Shown: positions 1 to 11,375 of the stretch, one piece after another
Layout of the letters: every line of letters starts with the position of its first letter
How positions within the stretch are numbered: the first letter of the stretch is position 1
Assembly: GCA_949358305.1 (NCBI GenBank)
Contig: OX442314.1
Span: 10,099,060 to 10,163,059 of the forward strand
Reading direction: 5' to 3'
DNA from: Strigamia acuminata
Taxonomy: Eukaryota > Arthropoda > Chilopoda > Geophilomorpha > Linotaeniidae
DNA length: 64,000 bases
Notes under the pieces: generated by a model
Told to the model about the DNA's origin: nothing
What the model saw: only the letters and a program-made list of their open reading frames with translations
Database searches by the model: none
Position numbers and translations under genes: made by a program

Positions 1-141
1 AAACGCCCCCCAAAAACTATGATTTCCCCCGCAAAATAAAATAAAATGCCCCCCACTTTTTGAACCCCCCAAAAATATCTACTTCACTCCCTTTAAAATT
101 AAGTCCGCCCCATTTCCCTAAACCCCCAAAACAAGGTATTT

Positions 142-666
142 TCGCCTCGTTACACCGAAGTGTTTGGCAATGATGTTATTAGAGTTTATTGTTGGGCACA
201 TGTCATTAGAAATGTCGACAAAAAACTCTATCATCAAAGATAAGGAAATCGAAACGAATGTTCATAAGGATATTGTGTGCTTGCAGCTAGCCTCCTCCGA
301 CGATGAATTTGTTGCCGCAAAAAATCTCTTCTTAAAGGAGTGGCGCCTAGTTAAAAAAGCATCTGCATTCATTGATTACTTCAATGAGGAATATCTAGAC
401 CGGTTCTGTGGTTGGCACGTCGGCCATTGCATAGGATCTCCTTGCACCAACAATGAATTAGAGTCCACAAACAACGTCACCACACATTCCGTAATCGACA
501 GCCCATGCAACGTTTCATACCGATTTTAAAAGAAATGGTCCGCAATTGGTCTAATGAGCGAAAACCCGGTGTAGCAATTGGTGAGAAGCTATACTCTGTT
601 CCACTTGAGGTGAAAAATGTTCCTCTAGGAGAAAAAAGAAAACGTGGCAGGCCGTCTAAGGCTTAA
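142..666 (+). pseudogene. MULE-type transposase, C-terminal relic
   Basis: Decayed end of a Mutator-like (MULE) transposase. One frame reads a CWAHVIRN-type stretch near 190-225 and hits a stop at about 241. A second frame carries W-x-V-G-H...TNNELESTNN near 400-475, the usual NN-x-x-ES(F/T)N motif of MULE C-termini. The first frame resumes near 520 and ends with LGEKRKRGRPSKA and a stop at 664-666. At least two frame changes and an internal stop make it non-functional. The flanks (1-130 and 705-870) are rich in G6 or C6 runs and may be its degraded ends. The family call rests on motif recognition only. Confidence 0.7.
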
Positions 667-1210
667 AAGTCACTTGTAGTGCAATAACTGCAACGTATTA
701 TGCTCATTTTGGGGGGTTTTTGAGTTATTTTTGATATTTCTGTTTGGGGGGAAATTTAGTTTTTATGGGGCCCAAAAATGTTTTTTGGGGGACTAAGTAG
801 ATTTTCCTTATTAGTTTTATTTGGGGGGCCAAACATATATTTTCGGGGGGGAACCCGTTAATTCAGGGGGGTCATTAATAGCAATCCATTTTGCAGTATC
901 GCCGATACCGATACCTGCGCCGATATTAAAATTAAAATGTCCGTTTATAGAAACGGAAAAAGCCGAAACTTTGAACGTGCCTGACGTGCTTAACGTGTTT
1001 GTTTCTGAGCATGTTTATAGTGTCGTTTTTGGGTTTCATGCTCGGTCTTGAAAGTTAATGGCGATTAAAAATCCCATAATTTCAATCAACTAACGAATTG
1101 TGGCTCACTTGTTTGAACGCAATTTCTTTTATGCCTTTGAGGATGTGGATGTATTATCTGATAACAGTGTAAGGATTGGAAAGTTTGACCACATGATCTA
1201 ACTTTCATGA

Positions 1211-2304
1211 CAGTGTTGGGCACGGTACTTCCAACACGTACCGTGGTACCGGTACCGGTGCTTGCGCCAACGGAGAAATGTACCGCGGTACCGGTACCGG
1301 TACTTGCGGCGACGGAGAAATGTACCGTGGTCCCGGTACAGTACCGGTACCGGGATTTTGCGGTACATCACGCGGTACTCGTGAAAACGCGAGAAAACAC
1401 GAGATTTACGTGTTTTCTCCCGTTTTCCACGATAAAGGAGTTAAAAAGTGTATGTGTACAGCTGTACACTCGTTTTAAGGTGGTTTAAACTGTGTAAATA
1501 TTTAATTTTAAATTAAAAGTAATATTTGATAAAAATTAAATATTTACACAGTTTAAACCACCTTAAAACGAGTGTACAGCTGTACACATACACTTTTTAA
1601 CTCCTTTATTTTTACAAATACAGCTTTAAAAATTTTAAAGCTGTATTTGTAAAAATTCACTGAAATTTTACAAATACTGAAATTATTTCAGTAGACACAC
1701 GGACACGGTGTCACCTAAAAGAATTTGTAGTTTCGTACACATTTGAATTTGATTGTCAATGACAATATATTATATTTAATATTTAATATTTAATATTTAA
1801 TATATTTAATCAATATGACAATTTGTTATATTGATTAAATATTCATTTGCATAATAGATAAAGATAAAACCAATTAAATGTTAATTTACACACTCTTAAT
1901 CGTTTCGTTTTTTTATTACTGTAAAAGTTGAATTCAGATCTCATGTCGTTGTCGTCGATTCGATTGTGTTTCTTAGGGAATACGAGCGGCTTTCCTGATT
2001 AACTTCTACGGCAATTCTTAATCGCGTGTGCCGTGTGTGGCAAATCATGATGGAAAACGTGTGGAAAACGTGTAGAAAACGGGAGAAAACACGAGGATCT
2101 CGTGTTTTCTCGCGTTTTCCCGAGTACCGCGAGAGTACCGCAAATTCACGGTACCGGTACTGCATGGCGCTAAAAGTACCGCGGTACAAATACGCGGTAC
2201 TTGCTGTTTCCACAAAAAGTACCGCGGTACCGGTACCGGTACCCATGTCATCCTAAAAAAGTAACGCGGTACAGGCCTGCGGTACTGTACCGTGCCCAAC
2301 ACTG
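1211..2304. mobile_element. Non-autonomous hAT-like element with palindromic GGTACC-rich ends
   Basis: The termini are inverted: CAGTGTTGGGCACGGTAC at 1211 and its complement ending at 2304. The 8-mer ctttcatg occurs at 1202-1209 and again at 2305-2312, a typical hAT 8-bp target duplication with one extra base on the left. Sub-terminal regions on both sides carry many GGTACCG motifs and a shared inverted block of gaaaacgcgagaaaacacga type, so about 200 bp at each end is inverted. The centre holds a long hairpin and no transposase coding sequence. Open frames inside are products of the palindromes, not genes. Confidence 0.85.
1432..1609. repeat. 77-bp near-perfect hairpin inside the hAT-like element
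   Basis: Arms 1432-1508 and 1533-1609 are essentially exact reverse complements around a loop of about 24 bp. A second short palindrome follows at about 1611-1654 (ttttacaaatacagcttt and its complement). This could be a nested MITE inside the hAT-like element or its own internal structure. Confidence 0.85.
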
Positions 2305-2624
2305 CTTTCATGCCAGCCATTTTGAATTTGGTTGTATAAACCAAAACCTGACATAAACCACTTCAAAAACAACTTCAGCGTTGTTTTTGTTTTTGTAGTT
2401 TTTGGGTGTTCTTGATGTCAATTTTTTTTATAGAACTCCATAAACGGTAAAAATGATTGTTTTTGACCTCAAAATGAATTTTTTTTGGCGTAAATGAAAA
2501 TTTTAGGTCCATGATGAAATCTTTCTGCTGTGCCCGCCCCAAGGATCTGCCCCTTGTAAGAGGCATTGTCGGCAGAGTTAGTTGGATTTAAGTATTGTGG
2601 GGTCTTAAGCTACGTCAAACGTGG

Positions 2625-2705
2625 GAATTAGGAAATCATCTGCCCAGAATGGGATGTGCAGTATGAACACAGGCTATCTTGAAAACAAGATGTTGTACTG
2701 CATTT
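2625..2705. repeat. Diverged fragment of the 12.2-kb MITE family
   Basis: The stretch from gggaattaggaaatcatctg to about 2695 aligns with the right arm of the inverted-repeat element at 12224-12557 (ggaattagaaaatcgtctgc and following bases). Differences are scattered, so this is an older, single-arm copy. It shows the family is dispersed. Confidence 0.6.
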
Positions 2706-2823
2706 TAAGGTGATTTAATAGTTAGCTCAATGTTAATGACCCCAGCACTGGTTTAGCCAATTTCCATCCACAAGAGGCTGCATCGTGCTTGTGCAACCTG
2801 TTATGAAGTAACATCAACAGTTT

Positions 2824-3232
2824 AAAGCTAGGTTCACACTTGTGTTTACACTAGACACAACGCAAGAAATATTAGTCAAACGCAAGGCAGTCTGTTCACA
2901 CTGTAGGGCACGTGTAAACAGAGCTGAAACAATTGATGTTGCGTCTGGTCAATCAAATGGTTTCAATGAAACCTGGAATTGCATCTAGTTCTAGAACTAG
3001 TTCCAGAATTCGAAAATTGCGGCCTGTTTGCATGTGGTAAAGTCTCGCCAACCAGACGTGAATCGACGAGAGTCGGAGTTGATCGTGATTGGTTGGCCAC
3101 AAGACCTTTCCTTGCGTTGCGTCACTTACTTCTACTTGGAGTTGAAGCAGGAATTGGCATCAACGTCAAGAATTTTTGGACGCAAGCAGCTTGCGTTGCG
3201 TCTAGTGTGAACACAAGTGTGAATATACCTTT
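2824..3232. mobile_element. MITE with ~43-bp terminal inverted repeats
   Basis: The left end (from 2824, ttcacacttgtgtttacact) is the complement of the right end (to 3232), with a few mismatches over about 43 bp. It has no coding capacity. Size (~409 bp) and ends fit a TIR MITE, and the superfamily is undetermined. Confidence 0.75.
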
Positions 3233-3246
3233 ACAATCGATGGCGT

Positions 3247-3579
3247 CAGGGTTTCTGTTTTTCCGCCTTTTTGGAATTCCCGGTTTTTGGTACCAAAATG
3301 GCCGGCACTAAAAAAAATCAGGCGAAAGGCGACGAAAAATGGCAAAAAAAGGCCATTTTTAGCCATTTTCCACGGTAAAACTGGCTGTTTTTCGTCAAAA
3401 ATGGCCATTTTCATCATTGAAACGTAACAAAATGTAACGTTTCGATGACGAAAATGACGTTTCAGTGACGAATTTTTGACGGAACCGGTTTTTCTCAAAT
3501 TTCCCGGTTCCCGGTACCGTGATTTCTTACCGGGTTTCCCGGGAAACTGGTACCCCGGTTTCCTGGTACCGAAACCCTA
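3247..3579. mobile_element. Small hAT-type element with 8-bp target duplication
   Basis: Starts CAGGGTTTC and ends GAAACCCTA, flanked by gatggcgt at 3239-3246 and again at 3580-3587. The interior has inverted GGTACC-containing ends and A-rich sequence without a gene. It inserted directly beside the preceding MITE. Confidence 0.8.
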
Positions 3580-3587
3580 GATGGCGT

Positions 3588-5147
3588 CTTAGAACCGAAG
3601 AAATAAGATATCCAAAAAAAATTAACATTCAACTATTTCTGCCTCAATTTCTAACTGAATTTGCTTCGCTGCATTGTGAGCAGAAACTTCGTGCAAAAAT
3701 TAAATTTTGCTGCCTTCACTGTAGGTTAGACCAAAAGTTGTTAATTTCATTTACAGCGGCATGGTATGTTAAATGGCTCCTAATTGGCGAGATACAGTAC
3801 AAGTTTTGTTATATCCATTTCCTAGCTAAAATGACATAACAAAATCACAATTAGCATAACATGATTTGAATATTTACAACACAGTCTTGTTACAACTTGT
3901 TACGCTAGATGAATTTCAAATGCAAAGTGTTGTATTGCATAACAAATTGCCACAAATCACAGCAGGGGAGCTGAGAGACTTTTTTGCACTTCAAATTATG
4001 AACAATGTTAACAATCTCAATGGTTTGCATATCAAGTGCTAAGAAGCAAACACTCTGAATACCCATTTGATGAGTCAATTACAAATGAAAAAGTCAACAT
4101 ATAAAAGAAGTGGAATGTTGTGTATGTGAGTCTAATTTATTGCTGTTTTTTTGTTTGTTGTAATTTGAGGGAGTGTGTGGTCATTATTTGGAGTATTGGA
4201 TGGGGGTCAGTAGTAAAAGCAAGCCATAACTAAAGACACATTAATGAAGGTTAAAATTGAGTATAGTTTCTTAGGTCAAATGACAGTTGGCAGTTAGTGC
4301 TTGATGAATGGAGCCATCTTGGCAAGGGTCAGGAATAGTGAGGTGCAGTTATAATCCAATGAGTCTAAAGGGCAAATGAGGGTGAAATATATCACTTGTG
4401 ATATATCATGGTTGGAAGGTTTATCTAGCAAATAAATAAATTTAAAAAAAAATTAAATAAATAGGAAGATGTTTGAAATATTTTTCAATGATTTTTAATT
4501 GTTTTCATGTAATATATTTTTAATCAATAAATGAACATGTCAAAGCAAGGCTGTACTGTGTTAATAATGGAGTTCTTTTTCCAACTTTGTGAAATATTCT
4601 CCAATGGTTCACTGCATACAGTATATGAAGAGAATCGACGAAGTGATTACGTTTAGAACAGTAAATACAGTCTTTACATCATATTTACTTGACTTTCCGG
4701 TAACGTAAATATGAAATTACGTTTACAAAATCGTCTGTGCGATCGGTGTCGTTGGGACGACGTCATTGCACCACATTGTAATAAGTCCTCGATCATTGGA
4801 TCGCGAGGGAAAAAGGTTGAGAACCCCTGTGCTGAACACCAAACAATAGCAAAAAGGTCATTTAGGGACACTAAACTCAGTTCTTCCCTGGATTTCCCGA
4901 TGTTTCAATTTGGTGTCGATATTAGCGAGTGTATTCATTTATCAAGAATGTAAGTTAGAGGTTTGAAGGCAATCAAATACCGTTGTTTCTGTAACCATAA
5001 GAAAATGTGTTTATTGTGTCAATTGAAGTGTCTTATGTGGCAGTTGGAGGAAGGAAAGATGATGTGGGAAATTGTGTGTGTTTTGCTCACTTTTTATGCT
5101 GGAAAGCAGGCAGAAATATTCACACCCTTTTCGATTTATCTTTGCAG
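3588..5147. other. No gene recognised; one hAT-like terminus
   Basis: AT-rich sequence. The only recognisable piece is ggttgagaacccctg at 4815-4829, which looks like the terminus of a Charlie-type hAT element (ends CAGGGGTTCTCAACC). Upstream exons of the YLPM1 homologue could lie here, but I could not identify any. A GTAAGT at about 4950 is a possible donor of such an exon. Confidence 0.5.
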
Positions 5148-5468
5148 ATAAGCTGGATGGGTTACGAAGCATGAAGAGACGCCGCGACGAACCACAATCC
5201 CTCGAAGACTATCTTCAACTACCCGATGACTATGAACAGCGAGATTCACAACCAGGAAAGAAAAGGGTAGATATGTCGGAGTGAAGATTTTGGAAGCAGA
5301 TGTTATAAAATGGGGGAATGATTTCAGGTCCGGTGGGCAGATATCGAAGAACAGAAAGACCAAGATAGATGTCGAGCGTTGGGTTTCGTCGTTGGACAAA
5401 CCAATTGGGATAAGATAACGGACCCCAATCATGCCGAGAAGGCATTGACGAGGACTAAATACATTTGA
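5148..5468 (+). CDS. YLPM1: YLPM1/ZAP3 homologue, last two exons (partial)
   Basis: Two exons, 5148-5266 and 5328-5468, with a tttgcag acceptor before the first, GTAGAT donor, tttcag acceptor and stop TGA at 5466-5468. They encode 39 complete codons plus a split codon, then 46 residues. Joined, they read LEDYLQLPDDYEQR...PGKKRVRWADIEEQKDQDR and end EKALTRTKYI. This matches the conserved C-terminus of YLP-motif protein 1 (ZAP3), a nuclear protein phosphatase-1 partner whose KKRVRW segment is the PP1 RVxF-type docking motif. The kinase-like domain and YLP repeats expected upstream are not in the window, so the gene either starts to the left or is a truncated duplicate. No internal break is visible in these exons. 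Confidence 0.85.
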
Positions 5469-5789
5469 TAGTGTTTTCTTTTTCTGGTATTGTAGTCGAA
5501 AGTCGATTAAATCAACCGAGTAGTTCTCATATCTGCCAATGTGATTGGCCGGAATCAGTGGTTCTTGACCTTTTCGGAGTCCGTAGAAAGGTTTTACTAC
5601 AACGTCACTGTCATGGAAAGGGGTAGCCAATGTTGAAAATCTCGTATGGGCAAAGATTTTGGATTTTAAAATCCCAGAAATCCTGGAAATCTTAGAAATT
5701 GTTGTGGGATTTGTCGGAAAATCTGAAAGAAATCCACCTGAAATCCTGAGAAATCTGTCTGAGATCTTCAAATCCAAAGTAAATCCCTG

Positions 5790-6095
5790 AAATCTTTATC
5801 AAATCTTTGAAATCTTTAGTAAATCTTTGAAATCTTTAGTAAATCTTTGAAATCTTTAGTAAATCTTTGAAATCTTTAGTAAATCTTTGAAATCTTTAGT
5901 AAATCTTTGAAATCTTTAGTAAATCTTTGAAATCTTTAGTAAATCTTTGAAATCTTTAGTAAATATTTGAAATCCCTGAAATCTTTAGTACATATTTGAA
6001 GTCCTTGAAATCTTTAGTAAATCTTTGAAATCCCTGAAATCTTTAGTACATATTTGAAGTCCTTGAAATCTTTAGTAAATCTTTGAAATCCCGAA
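5790..6095. repeat. 20-bp tandem array
   Basis: Unit aaatctttgaaatctttagt repeated about eight times with little divergence, then degenerating, just downstream of the YLPM1 end. Confidence 0.95.
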
Positions 6096-6771
6096 ATCCA
6101 TAAAATGTTATAAATGGTCTCACAAATTGTAGCAAAATTGAACAAAATCTTTAAAGAAATCCGCCTGAAATTCTGAAATCTTCAAGATTTAACAGGATTT
6201 CAAAATCTCATGTGTTATTTTTTCAATTGGTTGCCCCTTCGCCATCACGTAACGTTATTTAAGCGACTTTTTGATGCGTTAATCAGTTTTTATCTTGGAT
6301 TTACAATTCAGTGCAGTTACACAGGGAATGACTAAAAGCCGAGCTAAAAGCCTATGTTTATTGCATGCCAGCAGCTGTTAATGCAAATTGCAGGGCGGGG
6401 CCATGAGAATCATTCCACTGGCTGGACCGGTTATTAAACTTGTTGGTCCACATCTCCCTTTTGAGCATGGTGGCAGATGTGAGAACTAATAACTCAAATA
6501 CAAAACCTACTTTGCTAACATCTAAAAAAAAATCTCTCCAAACAGTTAATTTAATACATACGAAGATCCATCCAGCAAAACCACTTCAGATTTCGACGAA
6601 TTCTAAAAGCCGAACAAGTTTCACCTTAGAAACTTCAAACTGATCAAAATATTCCCTGTTGTAACCAATTGTTTTTACAGTCTTGTCTATTTGTACAACA
6701 TGAAGAAAAAGCATTAAAAATCCAAATTTGACCTATTTTCATTTTATCACTCAAGAAACGACCAAACTTTA

Positions 6772-7283
6772 GGCGCATTCAATCTTCAAAAGACGAATCG
6801 ACTTATGCCCTGTACACACCTAAACCACTTTTGTAGAAAACCTGTGTTCACACTACCACAGGTTTTCTAGAACTCAAAACAAGATGGCGGACTTTTCTAC
6901 AACTCAAGAGGGATTATTCCAGAGGACCGCGGAAGGTCGAAACTTGGACCGCGGTGACGTTTTAGCGACGTTTTTTCCTCGGTTTCTTTGGTTTTTCGGT
7001 GTTTTTTTTATTGTTTTTCCTGTTTTTTTTGTGATTTTAGGTTTTATTGGTATTTTTTGGGTTGTGTGTGTTTATTGGGGGGTTTATTTGGTTTAAGTGT
7101 TTTTTTTCTGGACCTCGATAAAAATTTTTAATATTATCCGGACCCCACTTAAAATTACTCGCCGACCCCTGGATTATTCACTACTCGAATAATCCTTGTC
7201 ATCCCTGTTTACATGACAGTTGCGCAAACGGAATATGTAAACGTAGTACAAGACAAATCGTCTTTTGAAATTCGAATGCAGCT
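6772..7283. mobile_element. Possible MITE with imperfect terminal inverted repeats
   Basis: The stretch around 6772-6803 (attcaatcttcaaaagacga) is complementary with mismatches to 7250-7283. There is no coding potential. The interior includes aagatggcgg at 6881 and T-rich sequence. Confidence 0.45.
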
Positions 7284-8149
7284 AACGACGCAACAAACCC
7301 ATCCTTTGATTTCCGAAACAGCGATACTAATCAGAAATTAAAAGAAATTAAAATTAGTAATGCGCAAGTGTGCAAACCAAATATAAACAAACACTCTCTT
7401 TCTAGTCCATAAATCAGCCGAGCGAAAAATCAAAAATGTTGATATTTACCCGAATAAGTCACTAGATAGCACTTAAGACAAGTGCGAGTAATTGGCGCGA
7501 ACAGAGCGCCATTGATGGCGCATTCGTGTTATCGCACTGGGCCGATGTGATCGCGTCATAAATCGCTGGAGATTTCGGCGTAGAAATTAAGGATGAGAAA
7601 ACGAGTTTATATCCGCGCGTAGAATGGGACCTTTGAACTGGATCGGGGTGCCGGGAGTCGGAAGTCGGTTCCCATGACACGGCGCTCGTAAAAGGGGCCC
7701 TCTGAGCTCATCAAGGCCTTTTTCGTCGTTTTAATATACAGTAATTATTATGTGAAAGTGCCTTTCAAAGCTGGAGGGTCGAGGGAGGGAAAAAAGGAGA
7801 TGTTGATGTTTATTTTTCGGGTGATTAGGACAAAGCGAGCTTTTGTGAGTGTGGGGAAATGGTGGAGGCCCATTTGAGATGATGAGGCTGCTAAATGATT
7901 TTGAGTTCTCGGGTTTCATTGCCGGGAATGACACCAGTTTGTTGTGATTGTGTGGGGAAAAGGAGACGAGGGATCGGTTTGGGTGTGGGTTGTAGTGGAG
8001 GCGGAAGAGGTTTTCGATATGATTTGGTGATATTTGAGAGGATTTCAGTGAAAGAAGTTTTAGGGGATTTCAATGAAATCTGATCGAATTTCAGGGAATT
8101 TCTATATAGTCTGATGAAATTTCAAAGAATTTAAAAAAAATTGAACAAA

Positions 8150-8365
8150 TTTCAAGGAATTGTAATGAAATTTCAACAAAATCTGGTTAAATTCCAATAA
8201 AATCTGATCAAATTCCAATAAAATCCGATCAAATTCCAATAAAATCCGATCAAATTCCAATAAAATCTGATCAAATTCCAATAAAATCCGATCAAATTCC
8301 AATAAAATTTGATCAAATTCCAATAAAATCTGATCAAATTCCAATAAAATCTGATGAAATGTCAC
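8150..8365. repeat. 21-bp tandem array
   Basis: Nine or so units of about 21 bp (attccaataaaatctgatca). Because 21 is a multiple of three, the minus strand reads as a repeated DQILLEF peptide. I regard that as an artefact because there are no splice sites, promoter or non-repeat coding sequence. Confidence 0.95.
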
Positions 8366-8940
8366 AAAATTTCAGTAAAATCTGAAGAAATATCACAAAA
8401 TTTAAGTAAAAAATTATGAAATATCACAAAATTTCAGTAAAAAATTATGAAATATCACAAAATTTCAGTAAAATATTATGAAATATCACAAAATTTCAGT
8501 AAAATCTGAAGAAATATCACAAAATTTCAGTAAAATCTGAAGAAATATCACAAAATAGTAAAATTTGAAGAAATATCACAAAATTTCAGTAAAATATTAT
8601 GAAATATCACAAAATTTCAGTACAATATTATGAAATATCACAAAATTTCAGTAAAATATTATGAAATATCACAAAATTTCAGTAAAATATTATGAAATAT
8701 CACAAAATTTCAGTAAAATATTATGAAATATCACAAAATTTCAGTAAAATATTATGAAATATCACAAAATTTCAGTAAAATATTATGAAATATCACAAAA
8801 TTTCAGTAAAATATTATGAAATATCACAAAATTTCAGTAAAATATTATGAAATATCACAAAATTTCAGTAAAATATTATGAAATATCTCAAAATTTCAGT
8901 AAAATATTATGAAATATCACAAAATTTCAGTAAAATCTGA
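8366..8940. repeat. 31-bp tandem array
   Basis: At least 15 units with a 31-bp period containing aaatatcacaaaatttcag, the central copies almost identical. It directly abuts the 21-bp array and shares its word content. Confidence 0.95.
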
Positions 8941-10020
8941 TGTTCGTGTTGGCTTAAACAATAATTCATACACATTAAAATCTTTCGGTTTTTACAGCCC
9001 GTTTAACAACCCGAGTTACGGTTATATTTTTAAGTAACTTTTGGTCCGTAGCTGGAGATGACGTTTTCTCCCTGTCGGAGCCCCCTTAACACTCTTCGCA
9101 TTTCACTGCAATGCTTCGGCCATATAGTACAGTAGAACTCTAACGTCTCTTCTCCACAGTACAGAGAAGAGAAAAAGCAACGGTACTTTAAAATAATTAA
9201 ATAATAAAATGGTGAATTGATACAAATACAACTCACGGTGCTAGTCATTCTCAGTATGCAAGGATGTGTATTTTTGCAAATTGATTGAAAAGAAGAGAAA
9301 AAGAAGTAAAATTGAATTTCGAATATACTTCAAACAAATTTTAGAGGAGAATTCCGATGTTGTACTAATTCACCACTAGAGGCGCAACATGACTTGTTGA
9401 CATTTTGTGACGTATCAATGACATCAACTCCATGCCAGCTACATCAAAGGAACCGCCCAAAAGTCACTAAAATATTGTTAAAGAGCATTAAAATCGACCA
9501 AAAATGGATATAAATCGTCAAAAACCATTAAAAACCGATTGAAAATAGGTGAAAATAGTAAAAATAACACTAAAAATCGAAAAAATCGGTAAAAAATCGC
9601 CTAGTGCTGTTCGGATAATTGATTGTTCGTATAACCGGTGTTCCGAAAATCGAGGTTACAGTAGAAGAAATTTTGATTATTGCGGTTTTTCCCTTCTGCA
9701 GATTGGACGAAATAAAAATGTCTGCTGCGCCCATTTTGGGCCGCCGAGCACGAAATGAGCTTTTTTATTAATTGGTGATTGCACTTGGAAGTGTTAATGT
9801 TTCTGTTACTAACGCAGCTGGTCCCGCGAAAAGTTTGGATGGGTTTTGGTTAAATTTATTTCATTTGGAATATTGGGATTTGCAAATGTATTTGCACTAT
9901 CGGTATTGGGCCATTTAATGGAGGCATGACATGTCACCCGCGCGAGCAAACTGTGCGGCGCAGGCGAACATAAATAAATAAATACGGAGACAATTGGGAC
10001 AGTCTTTTCTCTTTTAACAA
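8941..10020. other. No gene recognised
   Basis: Mixed AT-rich sequence. aatcgaggttacagta near 9645-9662 resembles the end of a pogo-like element, but no partner end could be fixed. Nothing else is supported. Confidence 0.4.
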
Positions 10021-10024
10021 CACT

Positions 10025-10470
10025 TTTCTAACTTTTGATACATTTTGACAAAATTTTCGAATTTTTGGTACATTTTGACAAAATTTTCTAATTTTTTGTA
10101 AATTTTGACAAAATTTTCTAATTTTTGGTAAATTTTGACAAAATTTTCTAATTTTTGGTAAATTTTGGTAAATTTTGACAAAATTTTCTAATTCTTGGTA
10201 AATTTTGGTAAATTTGGACAAAATTTACTAATTTTTGGTAAATTTTGGTAAATTTGGACAAAATTTACTAATTTTTGGTAAATTTTTGGTAAATTTTGAC
10301 AAAAATTTTCTGATTTTTGGTAAACTTTGACAAAATTATCTAATTTTTGGTAAATTTAGGTAAATTTTGACAACATTTTCTAACTTTTGGAAAATTTTTG
10401 GAAAATTTTGACACAATTTTCTAATTTTTGGAAAATTTTTGGAAAATTTTGACAAAACCTTATTTTTTCT
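10025..10470. repeat. 30/40-bp tandem array
   Basis: Units of 30 bp (aaattttctaatttttggta plus ten more bases) alternate with 40-bp versions that carry an extra aattttggta block. It is a higher-order array built from 10-bp modules. Confidence 0.9.
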
Positions 10471-11159
10471 AAATTTTTCTCGAAAATCTTTTTATTTTCT
10501 TCAAAATTAACCAAAAAAAAATTTCCAAAATCTCAACTTTTACCAAACAAAATCATCCAAAAATCTCAAACCCTACAACTCCAACAAACAAACACAAAAA
10601 CAAAAACTTCCAAAAAAATCCAAAAAATCCTTAATAACTCATAAATGCCAACATACATTTCCTGATGCTGATGGAATCCAATCTCCAATGCGAACATGAA
10701 ACACGACTCCTCCACTAAAAAAAAAAAAAAAATAGATAAATAAAAAAATAAAAAAAAATAAAAAAATAAAAAATAAAAAATAAATCTAAATTTATCATAT
10801 TTAGACCTAAATTTCTTAATGAATGTGTTTCTTACATTTCCCAGATGTTGTGATGGGAGAAATAAATGCAGCGACTCGAATTTCCGGTTTACTGATTGAC
10901 ATACTAACCTCCCCTGCCCTCCCCCGACGAAAAAACATTATCTAGCAGCACGCGTCTGCGTCTAGCCAATACACAACACCATACAATACAAGTTGCATTA
11001 TTTATAACTTTTAATCACCTCTCCCCGCATTCCGAAACCTATCAACAATTGACCCTCAGAACCAGCTGTTACGTCATTAATTTTAGCTTTTCAAATAAAT
11101 TAGACATCGCGCGAGTGTTAACTGATGCGATTTCCCAAGAGCTCTTAAACCGTTTCATC

Positions 11160-11375
11160 GCGAGCATAAATGGCGATTTGTGACGTCACAAATCAACAAC
11201 CATTTTATTAGATCAAATCGGATAAATGGTGATGTATGACGTCACAAATCCTCACATATCTCATCAATCAACTTCGGAAAAATGGCGACGCGTGACGTCA
11301 TAAATCAACAACCATCTTCATTAATCAAGTTCGGATAAATGGCGACGGATGACGTCAAAATCGGATTAAGTTCGG
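11160..11375. promoter_or_regulatory. Four-fold ~56-bp tandem unit, each with a CRE palindrome
   Basis: TGACGTCA occurs at 11181-11188, 11237-11244, 11293-11300 and 11350-11357, a spacing of 56, 56 and 57 bp. Each copy is preceded by aaatgg(c/t)ga and followed by related sequence ending tcggataaatgg. TGACGTCA is the full CREB/ATF site (established). Tandem placement suggests a regulatory cluster or a small satellite; no adjacent gene was recognised, and HLX is about 7.5 kb away. Confidence 0.6.

Noticed and set aside
1207-2344. Several open frames with VPVP/TGTG repeats
   Set aside because: They arise from GGTACC palindromes inside the hAT-like element.
5136-5777. 213-residue open frame on the minus strand
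   Set aside because: It is antisense to the YLPM1 exons, which have clear homology and splice sites on the plus strand.
8102-8365. Minus-strand repeat protein of DQILLEF units
   Set aside because: It is a direct translation of a 21-bp minisatellite, with no promoter, splice context or non-repeat sequence.
9129-9663. Possible pogo-type element (cagtagaactctaacg to cgaggttacagta)
   Set aside because: The two ends do not form a convincing inverted pair and no target duplication was seen.
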